From PGZG01 sp040235405 (GTDB taxonomy: Bacteria > Pseudomonadota > Gammaproteobacteria > Pseudomonadales > Alcanivoracaceae): a stretch of DNA of 20,863 nt. The notes beneath the pieces were generated by a model that had not been told where the DNA came from, ran no database searches, and saw only the letters and a program-made list of their open reading frames with translations. Shown in pieces: positions 13,543 through 20,863 of this stretch (positions within the stretch are counted from its first letter, which is position 1; each line of letters opens with the position of its first letter). The translations under genes were made by a program, and so were the position numbers. The stretch spans positions 1 to 20,863 of the forward strand of contig JBECKT010000092.1 of assembly GCA_040235405.1 (NCBI GenBank). Direction: 5' to 3'.

Positions 13543-14766
13543 ATGAAAATGATACAGGGCCATGCCGACCCGGCGTTTCAGTCCGTTGAAAAAGCCTTTC
13601 GCGAGCAGCTCCAGAAAACCCCCGGCGGTGGCGCCGTCTGCGTCTATCATCGTGGTCGCAAGGTGGTTGACCTGTGGGGTGGCGTTCGTGATGACCATGG
13701 CAACCCGTGGCAGGAAGATACCCTCAGCGTTTCCTTTTCCACCACCAAGGGCGTGACCGCAACCTTGCTACATCAGCTGGTGGCAGAAGGCAAAGTCCAT
13801 TACGACAGCCCGGTAGCACACTATTGGCCGGAGTTTGCCGCAAATGGCAAGTCGGCGATAACTGTGCGCGACCTGCTGACCCATCGGGCCGGGCTCTACG
13901 GCATGCGCGATCTGAAGCTGTCGTTCGAAGATCTGCTTGATTGGGACAGGGCCTGCACCGCACTCGCTGCAGCGCCAAGCAATCACGCGAAGGCGCCGCA
14001 CAGCGTCTACCACGCATTGACCTATGGCTGGCTGGTTGGTGAAGTCATTCGTCGCGCTGGCGGTGATTCGATCAGCAATCTGGTTCAGGAAAAAATTTCC
14101 CGTCCGTTGGCTCTGGATGGTTTCTATATCGGCGTACCAGGCACTGAACATCATCGTGTCGCGATGTTATTGATGGGGTCCCCGGCTGGCTCCTCCACAC
14201 GCCCTACCTCAATACGAAAATCACTGAAGAAGAAACTCGCAGGCAATCTGCGCTCCAGCCTGATCGCATTGCAGCAACGCGGGCTGGCCCCGGATTTTTC
14301 ACCTTTTGAAGACGCGGTCAGTGTGCGTGGCTTTCACCCACGCAAACTCGTCACTACCGAGGGACTGCGAGCCGCTATGCCGGCAGTGAACGGTACCTTT
14401 ACCGCCCGTTCGCTGGCACGGATGTATGCGGCTCTGGCCAATGGCGGTGAACTTGATGATGTGCGCATACTGGATGCAGCAATGCTGCCGGTTATCAGTG
14501 CGCAGCAGGTCGACACGCTGGACCGGGCATTGTTCTCGCCGATGCGCTGGCGGCTTGGCTATCACCAGCCATATGTATTAACCAGACGGCGACCACGGGA
14601 AGCTTTTGGCCATTTCGGTTTCGGTGGCTCCGGCGCCTGGGCGGACCCGGCCAGAAATCTGTCGGTTGCACTGACCGTCAACGCAGGCAGCGGTACACCA
14701 TGGGGCGACATGCGGATACTCAAGATTGGTGCAGCGGCGCTGCGTAGTGTGAACCGCTCCGCATAA
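13543..14766 (+). CDS. serine hydrolase of the beta-lactamase/family VIII esterase fold (EstB-like)
   Basis: A 407-residue serine hydrolase. The nucleophile motif SxxK is S66-TT-K69 within SVSFSTTKGVTATLL. A YHALTYGWLVGEVIRRAGG stretch (Y156 onward) occupies the place of the class C YxN motif and contains the probable catalytic tyrosine. LLTHRAGLYG (111-120) and the C-terminal HFGFGGSGAWADP complete the family pattern. No signal peptide is visible, so it is probably cytosolic, unlike true AmpC beta-lactamases. Family VIII enzymes mostly hydrolyse short-chain esters and sometimes beta-lactams; the substrate here is unknown. It has its own promoter at 13481-13509. Nearby lipid genes suggest, but do not prove, a lipid or ester substrate. 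The adjacent OmpA-like gene appears to have a separate promoter. Confidence 0.9.
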   Translation: MKMIQGHADPAFQSVEKAFREQLQKTPGGGAVCVYHRGRKVVDLWGGVRDDHGNPWQEDTLSVSFSTTKGVTATLLHQLVAEGKVHYDSPVAHYWPEFAANGKSAITVRDLLTHRAGLYGMRDLKLSFEDLLDWDRACTALAAAPSNHAKAPHSVYHALTYGWLVGEVIRRAGGDSISNLVQEKISRPLALDGFYIGVPGTEHHRVAMLLMGSPAGSSTRPTSIRKSLKKKLAGNLRSSLIALQQRGLAPDFSPFEDAVSVRGFHPRKLVTTEGLRAAMPAVNGTFTARSLARMYAALANGGELDDVRILDAAMLPVISAQQVDTLDRALFSPMRWRLGYHQPYVLTRRRPREAFGHFGFGGSGAWADPARNLSVALTVNAGSGTPWGDMRILKIGAAALRSVNRSA

Positions 14767-14814
14767 CATCAACTTCATGAAAAAGAATGAAAACAGGCAT
14801 AAGATCAAGCCAGC

Positions 14815-14843
14815 TTGAATCCAGAGCGGCACAAGGCGATAGT
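14815..14843 (+). promoter_or_regulatory. possible promoter of the OmpA-like gene
   Basis: TTGAAT (14815-14820) and GATAGT (14838-14843) are separated by 17 bases, about 33 bases before the ATG at 14877. Both boxes are imperfect. This is the best sigma70-like pair in the 110-base gap after the esterase gene. Confidence 0.4.
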
Positions 14844-14876
14844 GGCGGCCTCACCAAGGCAACCTGGACTGTCGCC

Positions 14877-15989
14877 ATGAAAAAACTGCTACTCGCCGCC
14901 TCCATTACCGTCCTCTCCGCTACTGCAATCGCCGAACACAATGTTCCCGCCAACTATGGTTATCTGGGGCTGCACCTGTCCCAACATTACTTTGATCTCG
15001 GCGGCCATATTGCACCGCCGGATTTCGACGAGGGCCCCATGCCCGGCGCCCAGTTCGGCTTCCGCTTCAAGGATCAGTGGTCCATTCAGGGCTGGTGGAG
15101 CGAAGCGGATATGGACTTCGAGGCTGGCGGTGGTGATGCCGAATTCACCCATTACTTTATCTCTGCCCGACATCACTATCAGGATTCCGAATGGCTCGGC
15201 TTTGAACCGTACAGCGGTGCCGCAGTGGGCCAGCTCGAAATCGATGGCAACGAAGAAACGCTCGGTGCATTCGAAATGGGCCTGCAACGCGGACTGAGCA
15301 AGGCTTTCGTTCTAGATCTTGGCGTTCGCCCAAGCTACAGCTTCGACAACGAGCGCTGGGACGGCGAAGTCTACGCTGCACTGAACTTTGTGATCGGCAG
15401 CAGCAGCTCGGATAGCAGTGACAGCAACCGGCAGCCCGCAGAGGTGGTTGAACGCGCCGCAGAGCAGACCGAGAAAAAAGAATCACAACTTGCGGAGCAG
15501 GCAAAAGCAGCCGTCGCGGCTGTCGTCGACAGTGATGGAGACGGCGTGGCCGATTCTGTCGACAAGTGTGCTGATACCAGTGCAGGCGCCAAAGTTGACG
15601 AATCCGGCTGCAATGTTGTCCTGACCGAAGATATTCGCGAAACGCTATACGTACAGTTCAGCACCGGCGGCTCTGCTGTCGCCGAATCTTCGATGGCAGA
15701 CATTGGTCGGGTTGCCGCGCGGATGCGCGAGTTCCCGGATGTGCAGTTGCTGCTCGAAGGTCACACCGACAGCTCTGGCGGTGCCGATCTGAACCGCCGC
15801 CTGTCGCAACAGCGCGCTGAAGCTGTCAAGCAGGTACTGGTTGAAAGCTTCAGCATCGATGGCGGCCGGATTGATGCCGTCGGCCGTGGCGAAGATGCTC
15901 CGGCCTTCAGCAACGACACCGCTGAAGGCCGCGCCAGGAACCGTCGCGTCGAAGCGGTACTGAAAGCGCAGAGAGCTGTCACTCAGTAG
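14877..15989 (+). CDS. OmpA-like outer membrane protein with TSP3-type linker
   Basis: A 370-residue envelope protein. A signal peptide MKKLLLAASITVLSATAIA (cleavage about A19|E20) precedes an N-terminal beta-barrel-like region (about 20-170, rich in aromatic alternating strands). A Ser- and Ala-rich linker follows, then an acidic calcium-binding TSP3-type segment DSDGDGVADSVDKC near residues 218-231 with a matching cysteine about 16 residues on. A C-terminal OmpA domain has LLLEGHTDSSGGADLNRRLS and GRARNRRVEAVL, which bind peptidoglycan diaminopimelate. This is the OprF/OmpA plan: barrel in the outer membrane, anchor to the wall. The start at 14877 is chosen because it begins the signal peptide; an in-frame ATG at 14787 would bury it. 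The ribosome binding site is weak. The gene ends at a strong terminator. Confidence 0.92.
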   Translation: MKKLLLAASITVLSATAIAEHNVPANYGYLGLHLSQHYFDLGGHIAPPDFDEGPMPGAQFGFRFKDQWSIQGWWSEADMDFEAGGGDAEFTHYFISARHHYQDSEWLGFEPYSGAAVGQLEIDGNEETLGAFEMGLQRGLSKAFVLDLGVRPSYSFDNERWDGEVYAALNFVIGSSSSDSSDSNRQPAEVVERAAEQTEKKESQLAEQAKAAVAAVVDSDGDGVADSVDKCADTSAGAKVDESGCNVVLTEDIRETLYVQFSTGGSAVAESSMADIGRVAARMREFPDVQLLLEGHTDSSGGADLNRRLSQQRAEAVKQVLVESFSIDGGRIDAVGRGEDAPAFSNDTAEGRARNRRVEAVLKAQRAVTQ

Positions 15990-15994
15990 CAGAA

Positions 15995-16018
15995 AAGGGG
16001 CCGCAAGGCCCCTTCTTT
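15995..16018. terminator. bidirectional intrinsic terminator
   Basis: AAGGGGCC (15995-16002), GCAA tetraloop, GGCCCCTT (16007-16014), then TCTTT on the plus strand and TTTTCT reading on the minus strand. The 8-bp perfect stem lies between the convergent OmpA-like and diguanylate cyclase genes and can end both transcripts. Confidence 0.88.
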
Positions 16019-16027
16019 CAGTTCAGC

Positions 16028-16990
16028 CTATACCGCCGCACCACTTTGATGGCGACTGTACTCAACGCAATTACGGCCTCGTTGCTTGGCGCGATACAGC
16101 ATCTTGTCGACCGCTTCAATAAATATTGAAGGATCGTCTGCTGCTCTCGGAACAATAGTGCCGACACCAAGACTTACTGTCAGATACGGGTCTGCTTTGG
16201 AACGATGATGCGGAATCATTTCTTTCAGTACCAGACAACGGCATTTCTCCGCCACCACCTCAGCTGCTTCGGCATCTGTTTCCGGTAGTACCATGACAAA
16301 TTCTTCGCCGCCAAAACGGGCCACAAAATCTCGCGGCCTTGACGCAGCCCGACCAAGCATCCCGGCAACCCGCTTCAGACATTCGTCGCCGGCAAGATGA
16401 CCGTAGTGGTCGTTGTATTCCTTGAAATAATCGATATCCAGCATCGCCACTGAAAGTGGCCGGCCGCTACGACGGGCATTGGCCCATTCGCGCTCCATCA
16501 CCACATCGAACATCCTTCGATTCGGCACCTCGGTGAGGCCATCCCGGTACGACAGCTCTTCCAGCTCGCGTTGCAGCCTGAGCAATGCTTCTTCATTTTT
16601 CTTGCGCTCGCTGATATCGAACATGAAGCCAACCAGCGCTTCTACGTCGCCACTGCGGCTGCGCACCACATGAACCACATCGCGAATCCAGATGTAATTA
16701 CCATCCGCAGTCAGCGCACGGTAATCAGCCTCATGGTCAATCCCGGATTGGGACTGGGACACGCAGAAGTTCACCACATAGTCACGATCTTCCGGGTGCA
16801 TCCGTTCAACCCAGTCGTCGATGCTGAGCCAGCTGTCCTGAGCCCAGCCGAGCAGCTCCTCGATCTGCGGACCGATATAGGCGAACTTCATCGAGTCCCA
16901 GTCAATCCTCCACGGAATCGCCCTGGTGGACTCCAGCAGGGTCTTGTAAAAGGCGTCATTCGGTTCTGATGCGTGCGGATGAATGGTCAT
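16028..16990 (-). CDS. PAS-GGDEF diguanylate cyclase
   Basis: A 320-residue cytosolic enzyme that makes the second messenger c-di-GMP from two GTP. A PAS fold of the PAS_3 type with PAC extension covers about residues 15-128 (YIGPQIEELLGW, MHPEDRDYV, FMFDISERKKNEE). A short coiled-coil helix links it to a GGDEF domain (about 145-312). The active-site motif is GGEEF at 227-231, and the inhibitory I-site RxxD (R218-D221) lies exactly five residues before it. The enzyme therefore looks active and feedback-inhibited. No membrane segment or EAL domain is present; the PAS ligand is unknown. I prefer the ATG at 16990, where the homologous part begins and GGGG lies about 7 bases upstream; an ATG at 17071 adds 27 residues of unlikely sequence. 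Divergent from dapF, it ends at the bidirectional terminator. Confidence 0.93.
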   Translation of the reverse strand: MTIHPHASEPNDAFYKTLLESTRAIPWRIDWDSMKFAYIGPQIEELLGWAQDSWLSIDDWVERMHPEDRDYVVNFCVSQSQSGIDHEADYRALTADGNYIWIRDVVHVVRSRSGDVEALVGFMFDISERKKNEEALLRLQRELEELSYRDGLTEVPNRRMFDVVMEREWANARRSGRPLSVAMLDIDYFKEYNDHYGHLAGDECLKRVAGMLGRAASRPRDFVARFGGEEFVMVLPETDAEAAEVVAEKCRCLVLKEMIPHHRSKADPYLTVSLGVGTIVPRAADDPSIFIEAVDKMLYRAKQRGRNCVEYSRHQSGAAV

Positions 16991-17156
16991 AACAGGCCCC
17001 GACAACACTGAAAGACTGCAGCGTGCAGCCAAAACGGCTCTTCCATAAACCCGATTGTGCCGGGATAGCACTGCACCAACAAGCTGACCGCCACCGCCCT
17101 ACCCGCCAACCGGCCCAACGCCTACAATGTCCGCCACTGACCAGCAGGAAGCTTTC

Positions 17157-17999
17157 ATGACCCTCCAGTTCAGCAAGATGCACGGCCTCGGTAACGATTT
17201 CATGGTGATCGACGGCATGCGCCAGAACCTGCCAGCCAGCGACCTGCCGCTGCCGGCGGAGCGGATTCGTGCGCTTGCCGACCGCCACTTCGGTATCGGC
17301 TTTGACCAGCTGCTGGTGGTGCAGCCGGCCTCTGCCCCGGATGTCGATTTCCGCTACCGGGTTTTCAACGCCGACGGTTCCGAAGTGAACCAGTGCGGCA
17401 ATGGCGCCCGCTGCTTTGCCCGCTTTGTCCGCGATCAGGGCCTGACCGACAAGGACTCCATCCGGGTCGAGACCGCTGCCGGGCAGATGACGCTGAACCT
17501 GACCGGCGATGGTCAGGTCACGGTGGATATGGGCGCGCCACGCTGGGCACCGAAAGACATCCCGTTGAAGGCCAGCGAGGAGGCTGAGACCTACTTTATC
17601 GTTGCCGGCAAGCAGGCCTTCGAGGTCGGCGCCGTTGGCCTGGGCAACCCGCACTGTGTGCTGCTGGTGGAGAACGTCGATACCGCCCCGGTGGCAAGTG
17701 TCGGGCCACTGCTGGAGAGCCATCCGGACTTCCCGGAGCGGGTCAATGTCGGCTTTATGCAGATTGTTGATCGCGGCCATATCCGCCTGCGGGTGTTCGA
17801 ACGCGGCTCCGGTGAGACGCTGGCCTGCGGCTCCGGCGCCTGTGCCGCAGTGGTGGTCGGTCAGCGGCGCGGTTTTCTTGACGACACCGTCCAGGTGGAC
17901 CTGCCCGGCGGCTCGCTGTCGATCCGTTATACCGGTCAGGGGGGCATTCTGATGACAGGCCCGGCGGCCCACGTCTATGATGGCCGCATTGAGATTTGA
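17157..17999 (+). CDS. dapF: diaminopimelate epimerase
   Basis: A 280-residue cytosolic enzyme converting LL- to meso-diaminopimelate, the precursor of lysine and of peptidoglycan cross-links. The two catalytic cysteines are C80 in NQCGNGARC and C224 in ACGSGACAAVV, which act as the acid/base pair of this PLP-independent racemase. MHGLGNDFMVID near the N-terminus is the family signature. The ATG at 17157 gives the usual start (MTLQFSKMHGLGNDF) and has CAGGAAG about 7 bases upstream; an in-frame ATG at 17127 is less likely. It heads dapF-DUF484-xerC, the same order as in Pseudomonas and E. coli. lysA, often directly upstream, is not in this window. The 166-base divergent gap to the cyclase gene shows no clear promoter. 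Confidence 0.97.
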   Translation: MTLQFSKMHGLGNDFMVIDGMRQNLPASDLPLPAERIRALADRHFGIGFDQLLVVQPASAPDVDFRYRVFNADGSEVNQCGNGARCFARFVRDQGLTDKDSIRVETAAGQMTLNLTGDGQVTVDMGAPRWAPKDIPLKASEEAETYFIVAGKQAFEVGAVGLGNPHCVLLVENVDTAPVASVGPLLESHPDFPERVNVGFMQIVDRGHIRLRVFERGSGETLACGSGACAAVVVGQRRGFLDDTVQVDLPGGSLSIRYTGQGGILMTGPAAHVYDGRIEI

Positions 18000-18011
18000 G
18001 GGGGTTCGAGG

Positions 18012-18725
18012 ATGAGTGAGGAAAACGCCACCAGCGCCGAGCAGGTCACCGCCTGGTTGCGCCACCACCCGGACTTCTTCCAGACCCGGCCGGATCTGCT
18101 TGAGCTGATGCGCCTGCCGGATCCGCGTGGCGAGGCCGTATCCCTGCTGGAGCGCCAGGCCAGCATCCTCCGGGACCGCAACACCGAGCTGCGCGAGCGC
18201 CTCAATGCCTTGCTCGATATCGCTCGCGAGAACGACAGCCTGTTCGAGAAAACCCGCCAGCTGACCCTGAAGATGATTGAAGCCAAAGGGCTTGAGCCAC
18301 TGTGCAAGGCGCTGGTGGACAGCCTGAAGAGCCAGTTCGGCTCTGACGCCGTGACCCTGCTGATCTATGACCGTGATGTTTCGATTGATGGCGCGCTACG
18401 CGAGCATGTCCGTGCGGTCGACAGCGGCGCCCAGCACGACGCCCTGCAAACCCTGCTGCGCCAGGGCAAGGCGGTTTGCGGTATTCTCCGCGACGACGAA
18501 GTCCGTGAACTGTTCCCGCAGCACGCCGATGAAGTGAAATCCGCCGCCATGGTACCGCTCGATTTTCAGGGCCGTCAGGGCCTGCTCGCCATCGGCAGCT
18601 TCGATGAACACCACTTCCGCAGCTCGCTCGGCACCCTGTTCATTACCCATCTGGGCGACGTCATCGCCCGACGCCTGGCAGATACCCTGCGTGACTCGCG
18701 CCGTCTCGAAGCCAAGCGTGCCTGA
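18012..18725 (+). CDS. DUF484 family GAF-like protein
   Basis: A 237-residue cytosolic protein of the DUF484 (YigA) family, which almost always sits between dapF and xerC. The N-terminal segment (VTAWLRHHPDFFQTRPDLLE, residues about 12-31) is the family signature. A coiled-coil helix (about 50-90) and a GAF-like domain (about 95-230, ending SLGTLFITHLGDVIARRLAD) follow. Its biochemical role is not established; the GAF fold suggests small-molecule sensing. It starts 12 bases after dapF with a GAGG ribosome binding site and overlaps the xerC GTG by 8 bases, so all three genes are translated from one message. Nothing unusual is seen in length or composition. Confidence 0.92.
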   Translation: MSEENATSAEQVTAWLRHHPDFFQTRPDLLELMRLPDPRGEAVSLLERQASILRDRNTELRERLNALLDIARENDSLFEKTRQLTLKMIEAKGLEPLCKALVDSLKSQFGSDAVTLLIYDRDVSIDGALREHVRAVDSGAQHDALQTLLRQGKAVCGILRDDEVRELFPQHADEVKSAAMVPLDFQGRQGLLAIGSFDEHHFRSSLGTLFITHLGDVIARRLADTLRDSRRLEAKRA

Positions 18726-19656
18726 GCTACCGGCGTCGCTTGCCGGGCCCATCAAGGCGTTCGCCAGACACATCGGCAGTGAGCGACGCCTTTCGCCCCA
18801 CACCCTGAGTAATTACCAACGCGATCTGCAGCAGGCTGCCAGCCTGCTGCAGGAACGCGGCCTGAGTGACTGGTCTGCGGTTACCCAGCATGAAGTGCGG
18901 GCGTTGGTAGCCATGTGGCACCGCCGTGGCAAAGGCGGGACGTCGATCCAGCGGATGCTGTCATCGCTGCGCACCTTCTACCGTTTTCTGCTGCGTGAAG
19001 GCCTGGCGAGGGACAATCCCGCCGACGGCATTCGCGCGCCGAAGAGCGCGAAGCGTTTGCCGAAAACGCTGGATCAGGAACAGGTGGGGCATCTGCTCGA
19101 CAACCATCCGCCCGACAACAACAGCGAGGATGACCCGCTGGCGCTGCGCGATCAGGCCATGATGGAGCTGATTTATTCTTCCGGCCTGCGGCTGGCGGAA
19201 CTGGTCAGCCTGGATATCGACACCATTGATTTCCGTGACGGCGAGATGGTGGTGATCGGGAAAGGCTCGAAATCACGCATGCTGCCAGTGGGCGCCCCGG
19301 CGATCGCCGCCGTGCGCGCCTGGATCAAGCTGCGCATTACTCTGATAAAAGATCCGAATGAAACAGCGCTGTTCGTCAACGCGCGTGGCGGCCGTGTTTC
19401 AGCCCGCACTGTGCAACAGCGACTGGCACGGGCGGCAAAACTGCGCGGACTGGACCAGCACCTGCATCCGCATATGCTCAGGCATTCGTTCGCCACCCAC
19501 ATGCTCGAAGCCAGTGGTGATTTGCGTGCGGTGCAGGAACTGCTTGGCCATGCCAACCTGTCGACTACACAGATTTACACTCATCTGGATTTCCAGCATC
19601 TGGCCAGCGTTTATGATGGTGCGCATCCAAGGGCGCAGCGAAAGAAAGAAGAATAG
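18718..19656 (+). CDS. xerC: tyrosine recombinase XerC
   Basis: A 312-residue site-specific recombinase that, with XerD, resolves chromosome dimers at dif. The N-terminal SAM-like core-binding domain covers about 1-110, with the catalytic domain after it. Catalytic residues are all present: R158 (SSGLRLAEL), K182 (GKGSK), H252 and R255 (HMLRHSFATH), H278 (LGHANLSTTQ) and nucleophile Y287 (IYTHLD). The start is GTG at 18718, overlapping the end of the DUF484 gene by 8 bases; this gives the usual short N-terminus, while an ATG at 18604 would run 38 residues inside the upstream gene. Operon position after dapF-DUF484 identifies it as XerC rather than XerD or an integrase. The gene ends 16 bases from a convergent gene, with no terminator visible. 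Confidence 0.96.
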   Translation: MPELPASLAGPIKAFARHIGSERRLSPHTLSNYQRDLQQAASLLQERGLSDWSAVTQHEVRALVAMWHRRGKGGTSIQRMLSSLRTFYRFLLREGLARDNPADGIRAPKSAKRLPKTLDQEQVGHLLDNHPPDNNSEDDPLALRDQAMMELIYSSGLRLAELVSLDIDTIDFRDGEMVVIGKGSKSRMLPVGAPAIAAVRAWIKLRITLIKDPNETALFVNARGGRVSARTVQQRLARAAKLRGLDQHLHPHMLRHSFATHMLEASGDLRAVQELLGHANLSTTQIYTHLDFQHLASVYDGAHPRAQRKKEE

Positions 19657-19672
19657 TCCTTGTAACGCGGCC

Positions 19673-20863
19673 TCAGGAATTCATCAACACTCTGGCAAAA
19701 ATACTTTTCAGGTATTCCGTCTCGGGAATAGCCGGGTGAACCGGGTGATCCTCGGCCTGACCTTCGGTGGCGAACACCTGCACAAAACGATCAATATGGC
19801 GGCCGCTTGAGCGCACCACATCCATCAGCTGATCGCGCGACAGCTGCATGGAACAGGAAGCGCTCACCAATATGCCGCCCGGCTCAACCAGACGCATGGC
19901 CAATTCATTGATGGCGTGATAGCCGGCAAGGCCATTCTTGAAATCCTTCTTGCGCTTGATGAATGCCGGCGGATCGATAATGACCACGTCAAAGCGCTGC
20001 CCCTGCAGGATCAGCTCCTTCATCGCCGCATTGGCTTCCATCGCCAGCATAGTCATCCGATCCGCCACGCCGTTCAATTCGGCATTACGCTGAACGAACT
20101 CGATGGCTCTCGCTGAGGAATCGACACAGGTTACCGAGGACGCACCGCGAGCAGCGGCCAGCACACCCCAGGCGCCGCAGTAAGAAAATACATCCAGCAC
20201 CCGGGCACCGGCCACCAGCGGCAGAATGCGACGACGGGCGGCGCGGTGATCATAGAACCAGCCTGTCTTCTGCCCCTCTTCCAGCGGCGCGTAATAATCG
20301 ACGCCATTTTCCCTGAGCAGCACTTGCGCCGGCAGCTCACCCTTCAGCGCCTGCACCATCGGACCCAGACCTTCCTGCTCACGCACCGCGCTTTCGCTTT
20401 TGACGACAATATTCTTCGGCTGGTAGAGATGGTCAAGCGCCGCGGCGATATCGTCGAGCGCAGCATCCATGCCGGCGGTGCCGGACTGGATTACGAAAGT
20501 ATCGTTGAAGCGATCAATCACCAGACCGGACAAGCCATCGCCGTCACCAAACACAGCGCGATAGCAGCCCCCTTCAAACAACATCTCACGCAGATTGACG
20601 GCCTGGCCAATCTGCTTTTCCAGAAAAACCCGGTCCAGCGACTGGTTCGGATCGCGGGCAAACAACCGCGCGCAGATCAGCGAATGCGGATTAGCGTAGG
20701 CCCGGCCCAGCGGTTTGCCGCGACTGTCCTCAACCACCACTTCGCCACCCGGTGTCAGCGTTTTCAACGGCGTAGCAGCGGTGTCCACCTCGTTGGAATA
20801 GACCCACAGATGACCACTGCGAAGGCGGCGTTCTTCACCACGCTTGAGTCTCAGAACCGGAAC
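19673..20863 (-). CDS. rlmI: class I 23S rRNA cytosine-C5 methyltransferase, RlmI-like (5' end outside window)
   Basis: 396 residues are visible before TGA (19673-19675 on the minus strand). RlmI of E. coli, which methylates C1962 of 23S rRNA, is itself about 396 residues, so only a few N-terminal codons are missing. The N-terminal PUA domain begins in frame at the window edge (LRLKRGEERRLRSGHLWVYS). The SAM-binding Rossmann domain has VLDVFSYCGAWGVLAAARGA (motif I), then VDSS, and the catalytic-site motif DPPAFIKRKKDF. SCSM in the last third matches the conserved cysteine region. A GTG at 20788 could be mistaken for a start, but the PUA homology continues through it to the end of the window. 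It converges on xerC with 16 bases between. The promoter and start are beyond the window. Confidence 0.93.
   Translation of the reverse strand, partial: VPVLRLKRGEERRLRSGHLWVYSNEVDTAATPLKTLTPGGEVVVEDSRGKPLGRAYANPHSLICARLFARDPNQSLDRVFLEKQIGQAVNLREMLFEGGCYRAVFGDGDGLSGLVIDRFNDTFVIQSGTAGMDAALDDIAAALDHLYQPKNIVVKSESAVREQEGLGPMVQALKGELPAQVLLRENGVDYYAPLEEGQKTGWFYDHRAARRRILPLVAGARVLDVFSYCGAWGVLAAARGASSVTCVDSSARAIEFVQRNAELNGVADRMTMLAMEANAAMKELILQGQRFDVVIIDPPAFIKRKKDFKNGLAGYHAINELAMRLVEPGGILVSASCSMQLSRDQLMDVVRSSGRHIDRFVQVFATEGQAEDHPVHPAIPETEYLKSIFARVLMNS

Noticed and set aside
14787..14876. Earlier in-frame ATG for the OmpA-like gene
   Set aside because: It would add 30 residues before a normal signal peptide, and the best promoter pair lies downstream of it.
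16991..17071. Earlier in-frame ATG for the diguanylate cyclase
   Set aside because: The extra 27 residues (basic, no domain) precede the PAS region without a ribosome binding site; 16990 is better supported.
16956..18068. Long open frame of about 370 codons on the minus strand opposite dapF
   Set aside because: Antisense to dapF with both catalytic cysteine motifs; the translated sequence is rich in His/Gln/Ala and shows no family pattern.
1..20863. CRISPR arrays, tRNA/rRNA genes, insertion sequences, prophage genes
   Set aside because: No regularly spaced repeats, no cloverleaf or rRNA-like stretch, and no transposase or phage proteins were seen. The only tyrosine recombinase is chromosomal XerC in its usual operon.

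Overview
The window is a stretch of gammaproteobacterial chromosome with high G+C (my estimate by eye, not computed). The gene order gmk-rpoZ-spoT-ridA, oxyR-recG and dapF-DUF484-xerC, together with a FabR/DesT-type regulator divergent from a ferredoxin reductase/acyl desaturase pair, points to Pseudomonadales or a close relative. The genus cannot be fixed from the sequence. Almost all of it is core housekeeping DNA, densely coded, with both strands used.

Layout. 1-299: 3' end of yicC. 300-1289: a small accessory island between yicC and gmk. It holds the scar of a RelB-type antitoxin gene (no start codon, apparent internal deletion) and then an intact-looking BrnT/BrnA toxin-antitoxin pair with its own promoter and a possible terminator. 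1290-4878: gmk-rpoZ, a strong terminator, a hairpin-rich leader, then spoT (TTG start) and ridA. 4983-8850: an NAD(P)-binding epimerase-like gene on the minus strand, divergent from oxyR, with a good match to an OxyR box between them. recG overlaps the end of oxyR. 8863-9249: a small unknown protein. A two-armed REP element (REPIN-like) follows, and a collapsed single copy of the same repeat lies after ridA.

9354-12339: lipid-desaturation module. A FabR/DesT-like TetR repressor (minus strand) is divergent from a flavin/2Fe-2S reductase and a three-histidine-box fatty acyl desaturase, which probably form one electron-transfer pair. The intergenic region carries a 7+7 bp inverted repeat over a TATAAT box. 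12405-13460: a seven-helix membrane protein with a soluble C-terminal domain. 13543-14766: a family VIII esterase/beta-lactamase-fold hydrolase behind a good sigma70-type promoter. 14877-15989: an OmpA-like outer membrane protein with a TSP3-type calcium segment, ending at a bidirectional terminator.

16028-16990 (minus): a PAS-GGDEF diguanylate cyclase with intact active site and I-site. 17157-19656: the dapF-DUF484-xerC operon (lysine/peptidoglycan precursor synthesis and chromosome dimer resolution). 19673-end (minus): an RlmI-type 23S rRNA methyltransferase cut by the window edge within a few codons of its start.

I found no clearly new multi-gene system. The most notable signals are regulatory or structural: the OxyR box, the desaturase operator, the REP element with compensated arm differences, the structured spoT leader, and the decayed antitoxin beside a live toxin-antitoxin pair.
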